Part shown: piece by piece, positions 7,029 to 14,921 of the stretch
How the letters are laid out: the number at the start of each line of letters is the position of its first letter
Position numbering within the stretch: position 1 is the first letter of the stretch
Assembly (NCBI GenBank): GCA_002450905.1
Contig: DKAT01000041.1
Location: 1 to 15,773 of the forward strand
Length of the DNA: 15,773 nt
Origin: Spirochaetia bacterium UBA6919
Lineage (GTDB): Bacteria > Spirochaetota > UBA6919
Direction: 5' to 3'
Made by a program: the position numbers and the translations under genes
Notes under the pieces: model-generated
What the model saw: only the letters and a program-made list of their open reading frames with translations
Databases searched by the model: none
What the model was told of the DNA's origin: nothing

Positions 7029-9710
7029 TTAATTTGATAATTCTCCCTTACGAATTCGCTCCTGGATTTTTTTTAATTTTTTTTGGAGAAGATTTGGGTG
7101 TAAATCTAATTCCAGCTTTAAAATCTCCTCAGCTAATTTATCATAATTCATTTCAAACAAAGAAAATTGAGATTCTTCTTGTTTGAATACAGGTTTTAAA
7201 ATTTTATGATTTAACAAATCTTCTTCGACATCATGATTACGATTTTCAAGATCAGCTAAAATTACCTTAGCACGTTGAATAACTTCTTCAGGTAATCCTG
7301 CCAGCCTTGCTACCTGGATACCATAACTTTTATTTCCTGTTCCTTTATTGACTTTGTGAAGAAAAATGATCTCATCTCCCCATTCCCTGACCATCACCTG
7401 GTAATTTTGTATGCCGATTTCCTTTCCCAAAGCTGTAAGCTCATGATAGTGTGTAGCAAACAAGATTTTACCCATATTTTTTTCTTTGGATGTCATATAT
7501 TCGACAATACTCCATGCAATACTTAATCCATCATAAGTACTTGTACCTCTACCAATTTCATCCATGATAACCAGAGATCTTTCTGTAGCGTTATTTAAAA
7601 TAAGGGCAGTTTCTATCATTTCCACAAGGAATGTGCTTTCACCACGAGCTAAGTTATCAGATGCTCCAATCCGAGTGAATATTTTATCGGTAAGAGATAT
7701 TTTAGCATATTGACAGGGTATATATGAGCCTAGTTGAGCCATGATTACAAGTAGAGCAGCTTGACGAAGATAGGTAGACTTTCCAGCCATGTTTGGACCA
7801 GTTATTAACAGTAAGCGAGATTCTTTATTATCTAAATAAATATCATTTGGTATATATTCACCTTTTTTTAAATAATATTCAACTACGGGATGACGTGCTT
7901 CTGAAATGATAATTTCTTTGTCTGTTGTTACTTCTGGCAAGATATATTGTCTATTAATAGCTATATAGGCAAATCCTGATAAAATATCTAATTCAGCAAT
8001 AATTTGACTAGCTTCCTTAAGGTCATCAAGGTAATCACAAAGGAATAAACGGACTCCCTCGAATAACTCTCTTTCAAGAGCAATGATTTTTTCCTGTGCC
8101 CCCAGTATTTTACTTTCATACTCAGTTAATTCAGGAAGTGTGTATCGGGTAGCATTTGTGAGGGTTTGTTTTTTTATGTAATGATCTGGAACATGCTTTG
8201 TATTCCCCTTTGAAACTTCGATGAAGTATCCAACGACCTTATTATACTTAATTTTAAGATTTGCTATCCCAAGGACTTCTCTTTCTTTCTCCTGAATCTC
8301 AATTAAATATTCCTTTCCCCTTTGGTGGATATTGCGAAGATCATCTAACTCATGATTAAATGCCATTTGAATCACTGATCCGCTTGTGAAGTCTATCGAT
8401 GGCTCCTCTAAAATCGCTTTAGAAAGATGATTTATGATTTCCTGAAAAGATTTTACTGAATTGATCTTATCAGATAATTTCTCATACTTTGATAGAAAGT
8501 CTTTCAATTCATCAAGTTTAATTAGAGAGTTCTTTAACAGAATTAGATCCCTGGGATTAACCTTATTTAAAGCAATTTTACCAATAAGTCTTTCGATATC
8601 CATGATCTGATCAAGAATCATCCGGGTTTCTAATAGCACTGGATTATTTTCATAGAAGAATCGGACAATTTTTTGGCGTTCATGTATTTTTTTAATGTCT
8701 AAGAGAGGATTTAATATCCATTGATGTAGTAATCGAGTACCCATAGAAGTTTTCGTTTCATTAAGTACTGAAAACAAACTGAGCTTTTTGGTGTTATCTT
8801 GCAGATTGAAAATGAGTTCAAGGTTTTTAATCGTGGATTCATTCATTTGCATGTAAAGATTTTTATGGATGAGGCTTAATTTCGTGAGATGAGATATGTC
8901 TCTTAGCTGTGTTTCTCTGAGATAATATACAAGTGCTCCAGCAGTAGCTAGTATAGAAGAGTCATCCTCTACTCCAAAACCTTTAAGAGTCTTTACTTTC
9001 AACAGATTATGAATTATACTACTCCCATCAATTGTATCAAAACGATAATCAGGTAAGTATGTTTTAGTAATTCCCTGATGATTTCTTTCTAGCAGCTTAA
9101 TAAATATCTCGTTTTCCTTGATTGATTCAGGAAGGACAAGTTCTGCAGGTGAGGTCTGGTATAGTCGATCAGTTATCGCTTGATATAAATCATTCTCGTT
9201 TTCTTTGTATAAATAAAAATCCCCTGTTGAAATATCAATATAAGCGATCTGAAGATATCCTCCGCATTTAGTTGTGTTTGAATTCCGTGGTTTCTCATTA
9301 TCAATCTGGATATTTAAACTCATAATATAATTATTTGTTTTATCAGCAAATTGATTGAGTAGATGATCATCAACAAGGGTCCCAGGAGTAATTACTTCAG
9401 TTACCCCTCGTTTGACAATTCCCTTTGATGCTGATGGATCTTCCAATTGGTCACATATAGCTACCTTATATCCAGCCTTGATAACCTTATGAATATAATT
9501 ATCCTTAGCATGATAGGGAATTCCGCACATTAATATATTACTTCTTTTAGTAAGAGCTATTTCAAGGATTTTAGATGCCTTTTCTGCGTCCTGACCAAAC
9601 ATCTCATAGAAATCTCCCATTCTAAAAAATAGAATTTCTTCTTTGAAACGCTGTTTTATCTCATGATATTGTCTCATCATCGGTGTCAGTGAATCCAAAA
9701 TGCACTCCAT
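7029..9710 (-). CDS. mutS: DNA mismatch repair protein MutS
   Basis: 893 aa, slightly longer than the 853-aa E. coli protein. It recognises mismatches and small loops and recruits MutL. Visible features in order: the mismatch-reading motif GDFYE (32-36, F34 the stacking phenylalanine, E36), the connector and lever domains, the clamp (about 450-550), then the ATPase with Walker A GPNMAGKST (638-646, K644), Walker B LVIMDEIGRGTS (D717, E718) and the ATP-loop THYHEL. The C-terminal QFSLF (848-852) is a beta-clamp binding motif, followed by a helical tetramerisation-like tail. All catalytic residues are intact. The ATG overlaps the TAA of the upstream TPR/SPOR gene (TAATG) and has no Shine-Dalgarno sequence of its own, so translation probably depends on coupling. 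The chosen start fits the family, which begins just before TPMMRQY. Confidence 0.97.
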   Translation of the reverse strand: MECILDSLTPMMRQYHEIKQRFKEEILFFRMGDFYEMFGQDAEKASKILEIALTKRSNILMCGIPYHAKDNYIHKVIKAGYKVAICDQLEDPSASKGIVKRGVTEVITPGTLVDDHLLNQFADKTNNYIMSLNIQIDNEKPRNSNTTKCGGYLQIAYIDISTGDFYLYKENENDLYQAITDRLYQTSPAELVLPESIKENEIFIKLLERNHQGITKTYLPDYRFDTIDGSSIIHNLLKVKTLKGFGVEDDSSILATAGALVYYLRETQLRDISHLTKLSLIHKNLYMQMNESTIKNLELIFNLQDNTKKLSLFSVLNETKTSMGTRLLHQWILNPLLDIKKIHERQKIVRFFYENNPVLLETRMILDQIMDIERLIGKIALNKVNPRDLILLKNSLIKLDELKDFLSKYEKLSDKINSVKSFQEIINHLSKAILEEPSIDFTSGSVIQMAFNHELDDLRNIHQRGKEYLIEIQEKEREVLGIANLKIKYNKVVGYFIEVSKGNTKHVPDHYIKKQTLTNATRYTLPELTEYESKILGAQEKIIALERELFEGVRLFLCDYLDDLKEASQIIAELDILSGFAYIAINRQYILPEVTTDKEIIISEARHPVVEYYLKKGEYIPNDIYLDNKESRLLLITGPNMAGKSTYLRQAALLVIMAQLGSYIPCQYAKISLTDKIFTRIGASDNLARGESTFLVEMIETALILNNATERSLVIMDEIGRGTSTYDGLSIAWSIVEYMTSKEKNMGKILFATHYHELTALGKEIGIQNYQVMVREWGDEIIFLHKVNKGTGNKSYGIQVARLAGLPEEVIQRAKVILADLENRNHDVEEDLLNHKILKPVFKQEESQFSLFEMNYDKLAEEILKLELDLHPNLLQKKLKKIQERIRKGELSN

Positions 9711-10720
9711 TATTTCAAAACGATGGTTGAATCAATCTTATTATGTTTTAATAAACTAGCAATTTCAAGTGCTTCAGATTTCGATGAGTATCCTCCGATG
9801 ATAGGCTTGTAGAGGATTTTGTTATTATTCTTTATTTTAAAGATTTGACAGGACAAGCCCAGTGATTTAACTTTGTTTTTTAAGCGAATTGCATTGGAGT
9901 ATTTAGCAAAATAACCGAGGCGTAATAGGTATTTTCCTGATGGAATCTGTTTTGGTCTTGATTCTGAAGGATTATTTGAAGTAGAAATATTCTTTCTAAT
10001 GTAAGATGACTCCTCTTGAGTTTCAGAATTACTTTTCCTTGAAAGAGCTAAATATTGTCGTGATTTCTTATTCTCATGAATCTTTGAGTAACATTGAGAT
10101 AATTTAAGATATATCTTATTCTTCAATGGAGTATAAGGACGGTGTTTTAAGAATGATTTATAGAAAAGAATTGATTTATTATATTTGTTTTCACTATAAA
10201 ATGATTCTCCAACTAAAAATAAAACTTTTTCATAATATTCCGTATTCTTAATAGATCTCAATTTGGATTTAGCAAATCGACGGAGTTCATTTAATTGTCC
10301 CTGGATCAGATGGATGAGAGTTAAATAATAAATAGCTTTTGGATATAACTTACTTTTGGGAAATCGAATGGATATTTGTTTATAGTGAAAAAAGCTTTTA
10401 TCATACTGATGAGTAATAAAATATATATCACCTAAGTCGTTATATACGTCATCCGATCGAGAGAATTGAATATAATTCCTTTTTAAATAACTGAGATTAT
10501 TGATCATTGTTTGAAGATTTGATTGAAGTTTAATATATTGATATAGAGCATGAGGAGCGTAATATGATTTTGGATTTTGTTTGTAGAACTGATAAAATGA
10601 TTCTTTAGCCTTCAGAACATTACCTTTTTTCAGGAAATTCATTCCCTTATCATATAAATTATAGGAATAGGATGAAATGGAGATAAATAATAATATAAAT
10701 ATATAAATTACTTTGTTCAT
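9710..10720 (-). CDS. Exported TPR protein with C-terminal SPOR domain
   Basis: 336 aa. A signal peptide at residues 1-20 (MNKVIYIFILLFISISSYSY) has no lipobox. Residues about 22-225 are TPR-like helical repeats typical of BamD/YbgF-type envelope proteins (GMNFLKKGNVLKAKESFYQF; DVYNDLGDIYFITHQYDKSFFHYK; VLFLVGESFYSENKYNKSILFYKSFLK; KIYLKLSQCYSKI). A polar S/N/E linker follows. Residues about 260-336 are a SPOR domain (KYLLRLGYFAKYSNAIRLKN to GGYSSKSEALEIASLLK), a fold that binds denuded peptidoglycan strands at division sites. A periplasmic cell-wall or division role is inferred. It is co-transcribed with mutS, its TAA overlapping the mutS ATG. No Shine-Dalgarno sequence is apparent before its ATG and no convincing promoter was found upstream. 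Confidence 0.8.
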   Translation of the reverse strand: MNKVIYIFILLFISISSYSYNLYDKGMNFLKKGNVLKAKESFYQFYKQNPKSYYAPHALYQYIKLQSNLQTMINNLSYLKRNYIQFSRSDDVYNDLGDIYFITHQYDKSFFHYKQISIRFPKSKLYPKAIYYLTLIHLIQGQLNELRRFAKSKLRSIKNTEYYEKVLFLVGESFYSENKYNKSILFYKSFLKHRPYTPLKNKIYLKLSQCYSKIHENKKSRQYLALSRKSNSETQEESSYIRKNISTSNNPSESRPKQIPSGKYLLRLGYFAKYSNAIRLKNKVKSLGLSCQIFKIKNNNKILYKPIIGGYSSKSEALEIASLLKHNKIDSTIVLK

Positions 10721-10918
10721 ATAATAAATGTGAAATTGTGTTAATTTGTTTTTCGGAAAATCTGTATTTCAAATCCATCTATGTTGCATAAAAAATCTTT
10801 TCTACTCTTAAAAATAGTTTTAGTTATATTTTAACCGATAAAGATTTCAAAATAATTTACCAGTAATAATTAACAACCAGGATATAAAATTGATTAGAAT
10901 TTAATTAACATTTTATGA

Positions 10919-10945
10919 AATATTTTTGCAATTGTAAAAAATATT
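10919..10945 (+). promoter_or_regulatory. 9-bp hairpin upstream of the HD-GYP gene
   Basis: AATATTTTT (10919-10927) and AAAAATATT (10937-10945) are perfect inverted arms around a 9-nt loop. They sit in the 285-bp divergent gap between the TPR/SPOR gene and the HD-GYP gene. AT-only arms make significance uncertain. The rest of the gap shows no coding sequence. Confidence 0.25.
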
Positions 10946-10960
10946 AGTATTTTATATCTG

Positions 10961-10975
10961 AATGATAATATCATT
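10961..10975. promoter_or_regulatory. 15-nt palindrome, candidate operator for the HD-GYP gene
   Basis: AATGATA-A-TATCATT is a perfect 7-bp inverted repeat around a single base. It ends 30 bp before the HD-GYP ATG, a typical place for an operator or a 5' leader hairpin. Confidence 0.35.
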
Positions 10976-11005
10976 TTCAATCTATATTTAGAAAAGAGAA
11001 ATAAA

Positions 11006-12196
11006 ATGAGTCAGGCATTTGTTGATCTAGGGGATAAAGTCCAAATTAATGTTAAGTTTTTGAAAGCCAATGTAGTGCTCAATTGTCCAACTTATGATAC
11101 TCAGGGAAACACTATCAAAGAGGCATACTCCCCTTTTTCTCAAAATGACATAGATAATTTAATAAAATCTAATGTTTTAACTATATTCTACAACAAACCT
11201 ACAAAAGTTGATTCCATTTCTCATAATAAAAAACTCAAGGATTACCTGGATAATAGTGTCTATCAAGGTCCAAGAACAATTAAATTAGAAACACAAAAAA
11301 AAGCTATAAATGTTTTACTTGACATCAATAATAAATTAGAAAATGAAGATAAAATTGATTTTGCTGGAACCCAGGATGTCATTGAAAATATAAGCACTGA
11401 TTTACATGAAAGTAAACAAGAAATAGTCAATCTCATTGATATCCAAAACTTTGATGACCATGTTTATTCACACGCACTCAATGTTGGAATTATCGGAATG
11501 TCCTTTGCAAAAAAAATGAAACTACCAGAAGATTTAGTAAAAATCATTGGAGTAGGTGGATTCCTCCACGATATTGGTAAAATCAAAATTCCTTTTGAAA
11601 TCCTTAATAAACCAACGAGTCTGTCTCCTCAGGAATTAAGTATAGTCAGAAATCATCCCCGATATGGTTATGAAATATTAAAAGATAGCACACAATTAGA
11701 TGAGAAAGTTAAGAGAATAGTTCTACTCCACCATGAAAGATATGATGGCACAGGTTATCCATTTGGATTCAAAGGGGATCAGATTGATGATATTATAGGT
11801 ATTATAGCTATGGCAGAGGTTTATGATATCCTAACCACCCGATTACCCTATAGAGATTCTGTTGTATCCAAAGAAGCTATGAAATCTGTACTAAAGGGAT
11901 CTGGAACACATTTCAAACCAGAATTAGCGCATAAATTTGCAAGTAGCATGGGAATCTTATTTAAAGAAAGTAGTTATTATAACATCGGAGATCTGGTTTT
12001 ATTAAATACTAACGAAATAGCCCGTGTTACAGATAAAGACAGTGACACCACATCCAGACCTAAAGTTGAAATTATCAGAAACCAGGAAAATAAAGTCCTA
12101 TCAAAACCACTTAATGTAAATCTAGCAATGGATAACTACAGACACATCATAAGAATGTTATCACCCACTGAAAAAGAACAAATCGCAAGGAATTAA
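11006..12196 (+). CDS. HD-GYP domain protein, putative cyclic-di-GMP phosphodiesterase
   Basis: 396 aa, no membrane segment or receiver domain, so cytoplasmic. Residues about 12-65 resemble the N-terminal DUF3391-like domain often fused to HD-GYP (VKFLKANVVLNCPTYDTQG). The HD-GYP core spans about 145-315: H156 (YSHALNVG), the HD pair H188-D189 in FLHDIGKIKIP, H217 (RNHPRYGYEIL), H242-H243 and the GYP motif HHERYDGTGYP (242-252). The conserved ADxYDAL helix reads AEVYDIL (270-276), with Glu in place of the usual first Asp. HD-GYP enzymes hydrolyse c-di-GMP to pGpG or GMP. Most ligands are present, so activity is plausible but not certain. A C-terminal beta segment (325-385, YNIGDLVLLN to LNVNLA) is common in this family. 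The Shine-Dalgarno sequence is weak (AAAGAG). The stop shares TTAA with the stop of rsmE. Confidence 0.85.
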   Translation: MSQAFVDLGDKVQINVKFLKANVVLNCPTYDTQGNTIKEAYSPFSQNDIDNLIKSNVLTIFYNKPTKVDSISHNKKLKDYLDNSVYQGPRTIKLETQKKAINVLLDINNKLENEDKIDFAGTQDVIENISTDLHESKQEIVNLIDIQNFDDHVYSHALNVGIIGMSFAKKMKLPEDLVKIIGVGGFLHDIGKIKIPFEILNKPTSLSPQELSIVRNHPRYGYEILKDSTQLDEKVKRIVLLHHERYDGTGYPFGFKGDQIDDIIGIIAMAEVYDILTTRLPYRDSVVSKEAMKSVLKGSGTHFKPELAHKFASSMGILFKESSYYNIGDLVLLNTNEIARVTDKDSDTTSRPKVEIIRNQENKVLSKPLNVNLAMDNYRHIIRMLSPTEKEQIARN

Positions 12197-12918
12197 CCCT
12201 GCTGAAAATGATACAAAATACCACTAATCATAAATAGAGATGCTGTATCACTCTTCAATATACTATCCATCAAAGTAACTCCACGAAAACCAATATCAAA
12301 AGCAATTTGACATTCTCTATCACTTAAAGATCCTTCTGGCCCAACAAGAATTATAATCTCCTTATCCATTTTAAACGTCTGTAATACTGATTTATAAGTA
12401 GATCTACATTCTCTCTCCATGCCAATTATACACTGATCACTGATATTTTTAATGTTATTCAAATCATTAATTACATCTGTTATGACAGGTAAAAAATCTC
12501 TCCCACACTGCTTTGAGCCCTCCTCACATATCTTTCTCCAACGGGTAAGATGTTTTGACCAGTCCTTGTTCTTCACACGTACAACACTATTCTCTGCCTG
12601 ATAGGGTATAATTTTATTCACGCCAAGCTCAGTTGCCTTTCTGAGTAGGATATCAAATGCCTCATGCTTCAAAATGGACTGACACAAAGTAATACTTATA
12701 GGAGAAACTAGTAATTTTCTTTTATCCAAAATACGAAATATCACTTCATTCTTTTGAATAGAATGAATTACACATCGATAGGCAAATGTCGGATCCTTAA
12801 TTTCAATAGATTCCTCTTTCTCAAGGCGGTACACATGGGTTATATGATGTAAATCTCCACCCAAAACACTTATGAACTCACCAGAAATCTGTTTATCCTC
12901 AACAAAAATACATTTCAT
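12193..12918 (-). CDS. rsmE: 16S rRNA (uracil(1498)-N3)-methyltransferase RsmE
   Basis: 241 aa, normal length for the family. It methylates N3 of U1498 of 16S rRNA in the assembled 30S subunit using S-adenosylmethionine. Residues 1-70 form the N-terminal PUA-like RNA-binding part (GDLHHITHVYRLEKEE). Residues about 75-241 are the SPOUT knot: ILKHEAFDILLRKATELGV, then EEGSKQCGRDFLPVI (with R140), then LVGPEGSLSDRE (192-202), and SILKSDTASLFM (219-230). The last motif is usually ILRTETA, so Lys-Ser-Asp replaces Arg-Thr-Glu, a conservative drift. It lies 22 bp after comF and is probably co-transcribed. It converges on the HD-GYP gene with a 4-bp TTAA overlap of the two stops. AAGG lies about 11 nt before the ATG. 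Confidence 0.92.
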   Translation of the reverse strand: MKCIFVEDKQISGEFISVLGGDLHHITHVYRLEKEESIEIKDPTFAYRCVIHSIQKNEVIFRILDKRKLLVSPISITLCQSILKHEAFDILLRKATELGVNKIIPYQAENSVVRVKNKDWSKHLTRWRKICEEGSKQCGRDFLPVITDVINDLNNIKNISDQCIIGMERECRSTYKSVLQTFKMDKEIIILVGPEGSLSDRECQIAFDIGFRGVTLMDSILKSDTASLFMISGILYHFQQG

Positions 12919-12940
12919 AAATAGTTATACCTTATATATT

Positions 12941-13714
12941 CTAATATAAATCTCTTTTTGCTATAGTGATACAATGAATCGTCTTAACTCCATATTCAGA
13001 AAGCACCCTGGAGCATTCATTAATCGTACTGCCAGTTGTATTAACGTCATCAATAAGGAGAATATTTTTATTTACAATTTTTAAATGATTTGCTACACGA
13101 TAACAATTCAAAGGATTGTTTATTCTCTCCTCTCCTGATAAGCTTGATTGCCGGTTATTATTTTTTATTTTAAAAAGTATTTTAAAATTATAAGGTATTT
13201 TTAATAACTTATAAATATTTTTACATAGAATCTCCGACTGATTAAAACCTCTTTCTAAACGACGTTGATTTGAAATCGGCACAGGAATTAACAAATATTC
13301 ATCCAAAGGTAATTTATTTTCTATAAGATGAACAACATCATCTATAAAGATTTTCCAGACCGAATGACGATATTTAAATTTACCCATTTGAATAAGCTCT
13401 CGGATGGGATTAATATATGAAAAACAGGAAAATGCTTTTGTATAATATATCTTTTTATGGTATCCTACACGACAGCTAAAACACTGACCCTCAAGATCAA
13501 CAGAATAAATCGAGGAACAAATCTTACAGGAAAGTTGATTAAACAACCTTGGGATTTCCAAAAAACAGGATTTACACAAACCATTCTCATTGGAGGATAA
13601 AATCCCTTTACATTGTATACAATAATTTGGAAAGAATACATTAATTAATGAGTGATAAATACCATGACAAAAATCTGTAAAAAAAATATTTAAGTTTTTC
13701 ACAATAATAGCCAT
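12941..13714 (-). CDS. ComF-family phosphoribosyltransferase-like protein
   Basis: 257 aa. The N-terminus carries two CxxC...CxxC zinc-binding clusters (C32, C35, C47, C50 and C63, C66, C78, C81). Next is a middle segment typical of ComF (IRELIQMGKFKYR), and then the phosphoribosyltransferase fold: LIPVPISNQRRLERGFNQSE (142-160) and the PRPP-binding loop ILLIDDVNTTGST (218-230). Family members in naturally transformable bacteria (ComFC, GntX/ComF) are needed for DNA uptake; the biochemical reaction is unresolved. No other competence genes are visible here, so a link to transformation cannot be claimed. The ATG has no Shine-Dalgarno sequence and is 24 bp from the ATG of the divergent 206-aa gene, so its promoter must lie inside that gene. 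It is followed by rsmE at 22 bp. Confidence 0.88.
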   Translation of the reverse strand: MAIIVKNLNIFFTDFCHGIYHSLINVFFPNYCIQCKGILSSNENGLCKSCFLEIPRLFNQLSCKICSSIYSVDLEGQCFSCRVGYHKKIYYTKAFSCFSYINPIRELIQMGKFKYRHSVWKIFIDDVVHLIENKLPLDEYLLIPVPISNQRRLERGFNQSEILCKNIYKLLKIPYNFKILFKIKNNNRQSSLSGEERINNPLNCYRVANHLKIVNKNILLIDDVNTTGSTINECSRVLSEYGVKTIHCITIAKRDLY

Positions 13715-13738
13715 AATTAGATATAGGGAGGGAAGGCG

Positions 13739-14359
13739 ATGAAAATAGAACTCACAGCTTTACTCAGTGATGCAAAAAAAATTGCATCGATAACTAAAAA
13801 TAATTATCTTATAAAAGATAATATTACTTCAGAAAAAAAATCCCACGAAAATTTATTAAAAAAAGTTGATAACATCAAACAAAAGTTATTTTCTCTACAA
13901 TCAAATATTTCAGAAAACCAAAGTATTCAGGAAGCTCTCAAAGAAATCCACCAGGAACTCATTCACCTCAATAAAGAATACAACGATGCAAATTTAAAAA
14001 TCTTTTATGAAAATATTTACAAAATTGCCCAAAGATATAATTATTTGCAAAAGGATATTATTTATCAAGAGTTCATAAAACCTTTCTATGAAAAAAATAT
14101 TGAAAAAAAAGATATTAACAAAGTGATTAAAAAAATATTAGATGTAAGGGAGCATATCGATCAAAGTGTAGAAATTGATAAACTGAATTTAATGAAACTA
14201 CAAATATCATCAGAAAACATTTTGTCATTGACCACAGCAGATGAGAATTTATTTAATCAGGTCAAAGAGATTTTTAAACCTTCTCATATTGAATTATTAA
14301 AAAATGTTCATCTTATAAGAGATAATTTTCAATTAAATCGGATTCTAACAAAAAAGTAG
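13739..14359 (+). CDS. Unrecognised helical, lysine-rich cytoplasmic protein
   Basis: 206 aa; I do not recognise the family. There is no signal peptide and no membrane segment. The sequence is rich in K, I, N, E and L, with heptad-like stretches (about 35-90: HENLLKKVDNIKQKLFSL, then EALKEIHQELIHLNKEY) suggesting an alpha-helical, coiled-coil protein. Aromatic residues cluster in the middle (FYENIYKIAQRYNYLQKDIIYQEFIKPFYEK, about 89-120). There are no cysteines, no catalytic motif and no repeats. A strong Shine-Dalgarno sequence (AGGGAGGG, about 6 nt before the ATG) supports the start and real expression. It is divergent from comF (24 bp) and convergent with tRNA-Phe (5 bp). A structural or adaptor role is possible but not shown. 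Confidence 0.75.
   Translation: MKIELTALLSDAKKIASITKNNYLIKDNITSEKKSHENLLKKVDNIKQKLFSLQSNISENQSIQEALKEIHQELIHLNKEYNDANLKIFYENIYKIAQRYNYLQKDIIYQEFIKPFYEKNIEKKDINKVIKKILDVREHIDQSVEIDKLNLMKLQISSENILSLTTADENLFNQVKEIFKPSHIELLKNVHLIRDNFQLNRILTKK
13769..13788. promoter_or_regulatory. Palindrome within the start of the 206-aa gene
   Basis: GATGCAA-AAAAAA-TTGCATC is a perfect 7-bp inverted repeat, mixed in base composition unlike most repeats here. It lies at codons 11-17 of the 206-aa gene and 55-74 bp upstream of the divergent comF ATG. It could be an operator or leader element for comF, or a hairpin in the mRNA of the plus-strand gene. Confidence 0.3.
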
Positions 14360-14364
14360 TAATA

Positions 14365-14437
14365 TGCCGCCGGGCAGAATCGAACTGCCGACACAAGGAT
14401 TTTCAGTCCTTTGCTCTACCGACTGAGCTACAGCGGC
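14365..14437 (-). tRNA. tRNA-Phe (GAA)
   Basis: 73 nt on the minus strand folding as a full cloverleaf. The acceptor stem GCCGCTG pairs with CGGCGGC with one T-G wobble. The D arm is GCTC-AGTCGGTAGA-GC. The anticodon stem AAGGA/TCCTT carries loop CTGAAAA, anticodon GAA. The variable region is GTGTC. The T arm GGCAG-TTCGATT-CTGCC is perfect. The discriminator is A, as usual for phenylalanine. The 3' CCA is not encoded (TAT follows), so maturation needs a CCA-adding enzyme. Confidence 0.97.
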
Positions 14438-14453
14438 TAAAATATCAGGCTAT

Positions 14454-14482
14454 ATAATAATCATTCTTTTAAAAAAAGGCAA
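14454..14482 (-). promoter_or_regulatory. Promoter of tRNA-Phe
   Basis: On the minus strand, -35 TTGCCT (14477-14482) and -10 TATTAT (14454-14459, five of six) are separated by 17 bp. The expected start is about 8-10 nt before the mature tRNA 5' end. The tRNA is therefore probably transcribed on its own rather than from the upstream YeiH operon. Confidence 0.5.
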
Positions 14483-14531
14483 GCAACAAAAAATAAATCT
14501 TTTGTTTGTTATAAAATAAATAATTTACAAA

Positions 14532-14912
14532 CTATTTATTTTCATTTTGATGAAGTGGAATAAATCGAAAACCCAACCAAAATATCAATGCAAATAAAAT
14601 TGAACCTACTACTATTGACGAAACAAGAAGATATGAATTCTCATCTGTTTTATTATACTCAAGATTATCTTGGATAAATGCCTCTGCTTCGTAAGCTTCT
14701 TCAATTTCTGTATAATAATACATTCCAGCATTTATATTATGATCCCTTATAACTTTAAAATGATCTTTTACCAACGATGTTTCAGCAAACCAAGGTCCTA
14801 TCACACATAAAAAAAGTCCTATTACGCCAAGACTTATAAATAACTTTAACCATTTTATAAAAATACCGGATGAACCCTTAGATCCATCCGATGAAGTTTT
14901 GTTATTAGACAT
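14532..14912 (-). CDS. Small two-helix membrane protein next to the YeiH-type transporter
   Basis: 126 aa; I do not recognise the family. A short polar, Ser/Lys-rich N-terminus (1-17) precedes a first transmembrane helix at about 19-43 (WLKLFISLGVIGLFLCVIGPWF). A 50-residue, acidic, Tyr-rich segment (about 44-92, with MYYYTEIEEAYEAEAF) follows, then a second helix at about 93-117 (LLVSSIVVGSILFALIFWLGFRF) and a short charged tail. By the positive-inside rule both ends would be cytoplasmic and the acidic loop outside. It begins 9 bp after the transporter stop with no Shine-Dalgarno sequence of its own, so translation is likely coupled. An accessory subunit of the transporter is a reasonable inference but is not shown. 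Confidence 0.75.
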   Translation of the reverse strand: MSNNKTSSDGSKGSSGIFIKWLKLFISLGVIGLFLCVIGPWFAETSLVKDHFKVIRDHNINAGMYYYTEIEEAYEAEAFIQDNLEYNKTDENSYLLVSSIVVGSILFALIFWLGFRFIPLHQNENK

Positions 14913-14921
14913 ATAATTTAA

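Noticed and set aside
14488..14509. AACAAAA/TTTTGTT hairpin after the small membrane protein gene as a terminator
   Set aside because: A 7-bp AT-dominated stem whose T-run begins about 12 nt later, within the tRNA promoter; not a typical intrinsic terminator.
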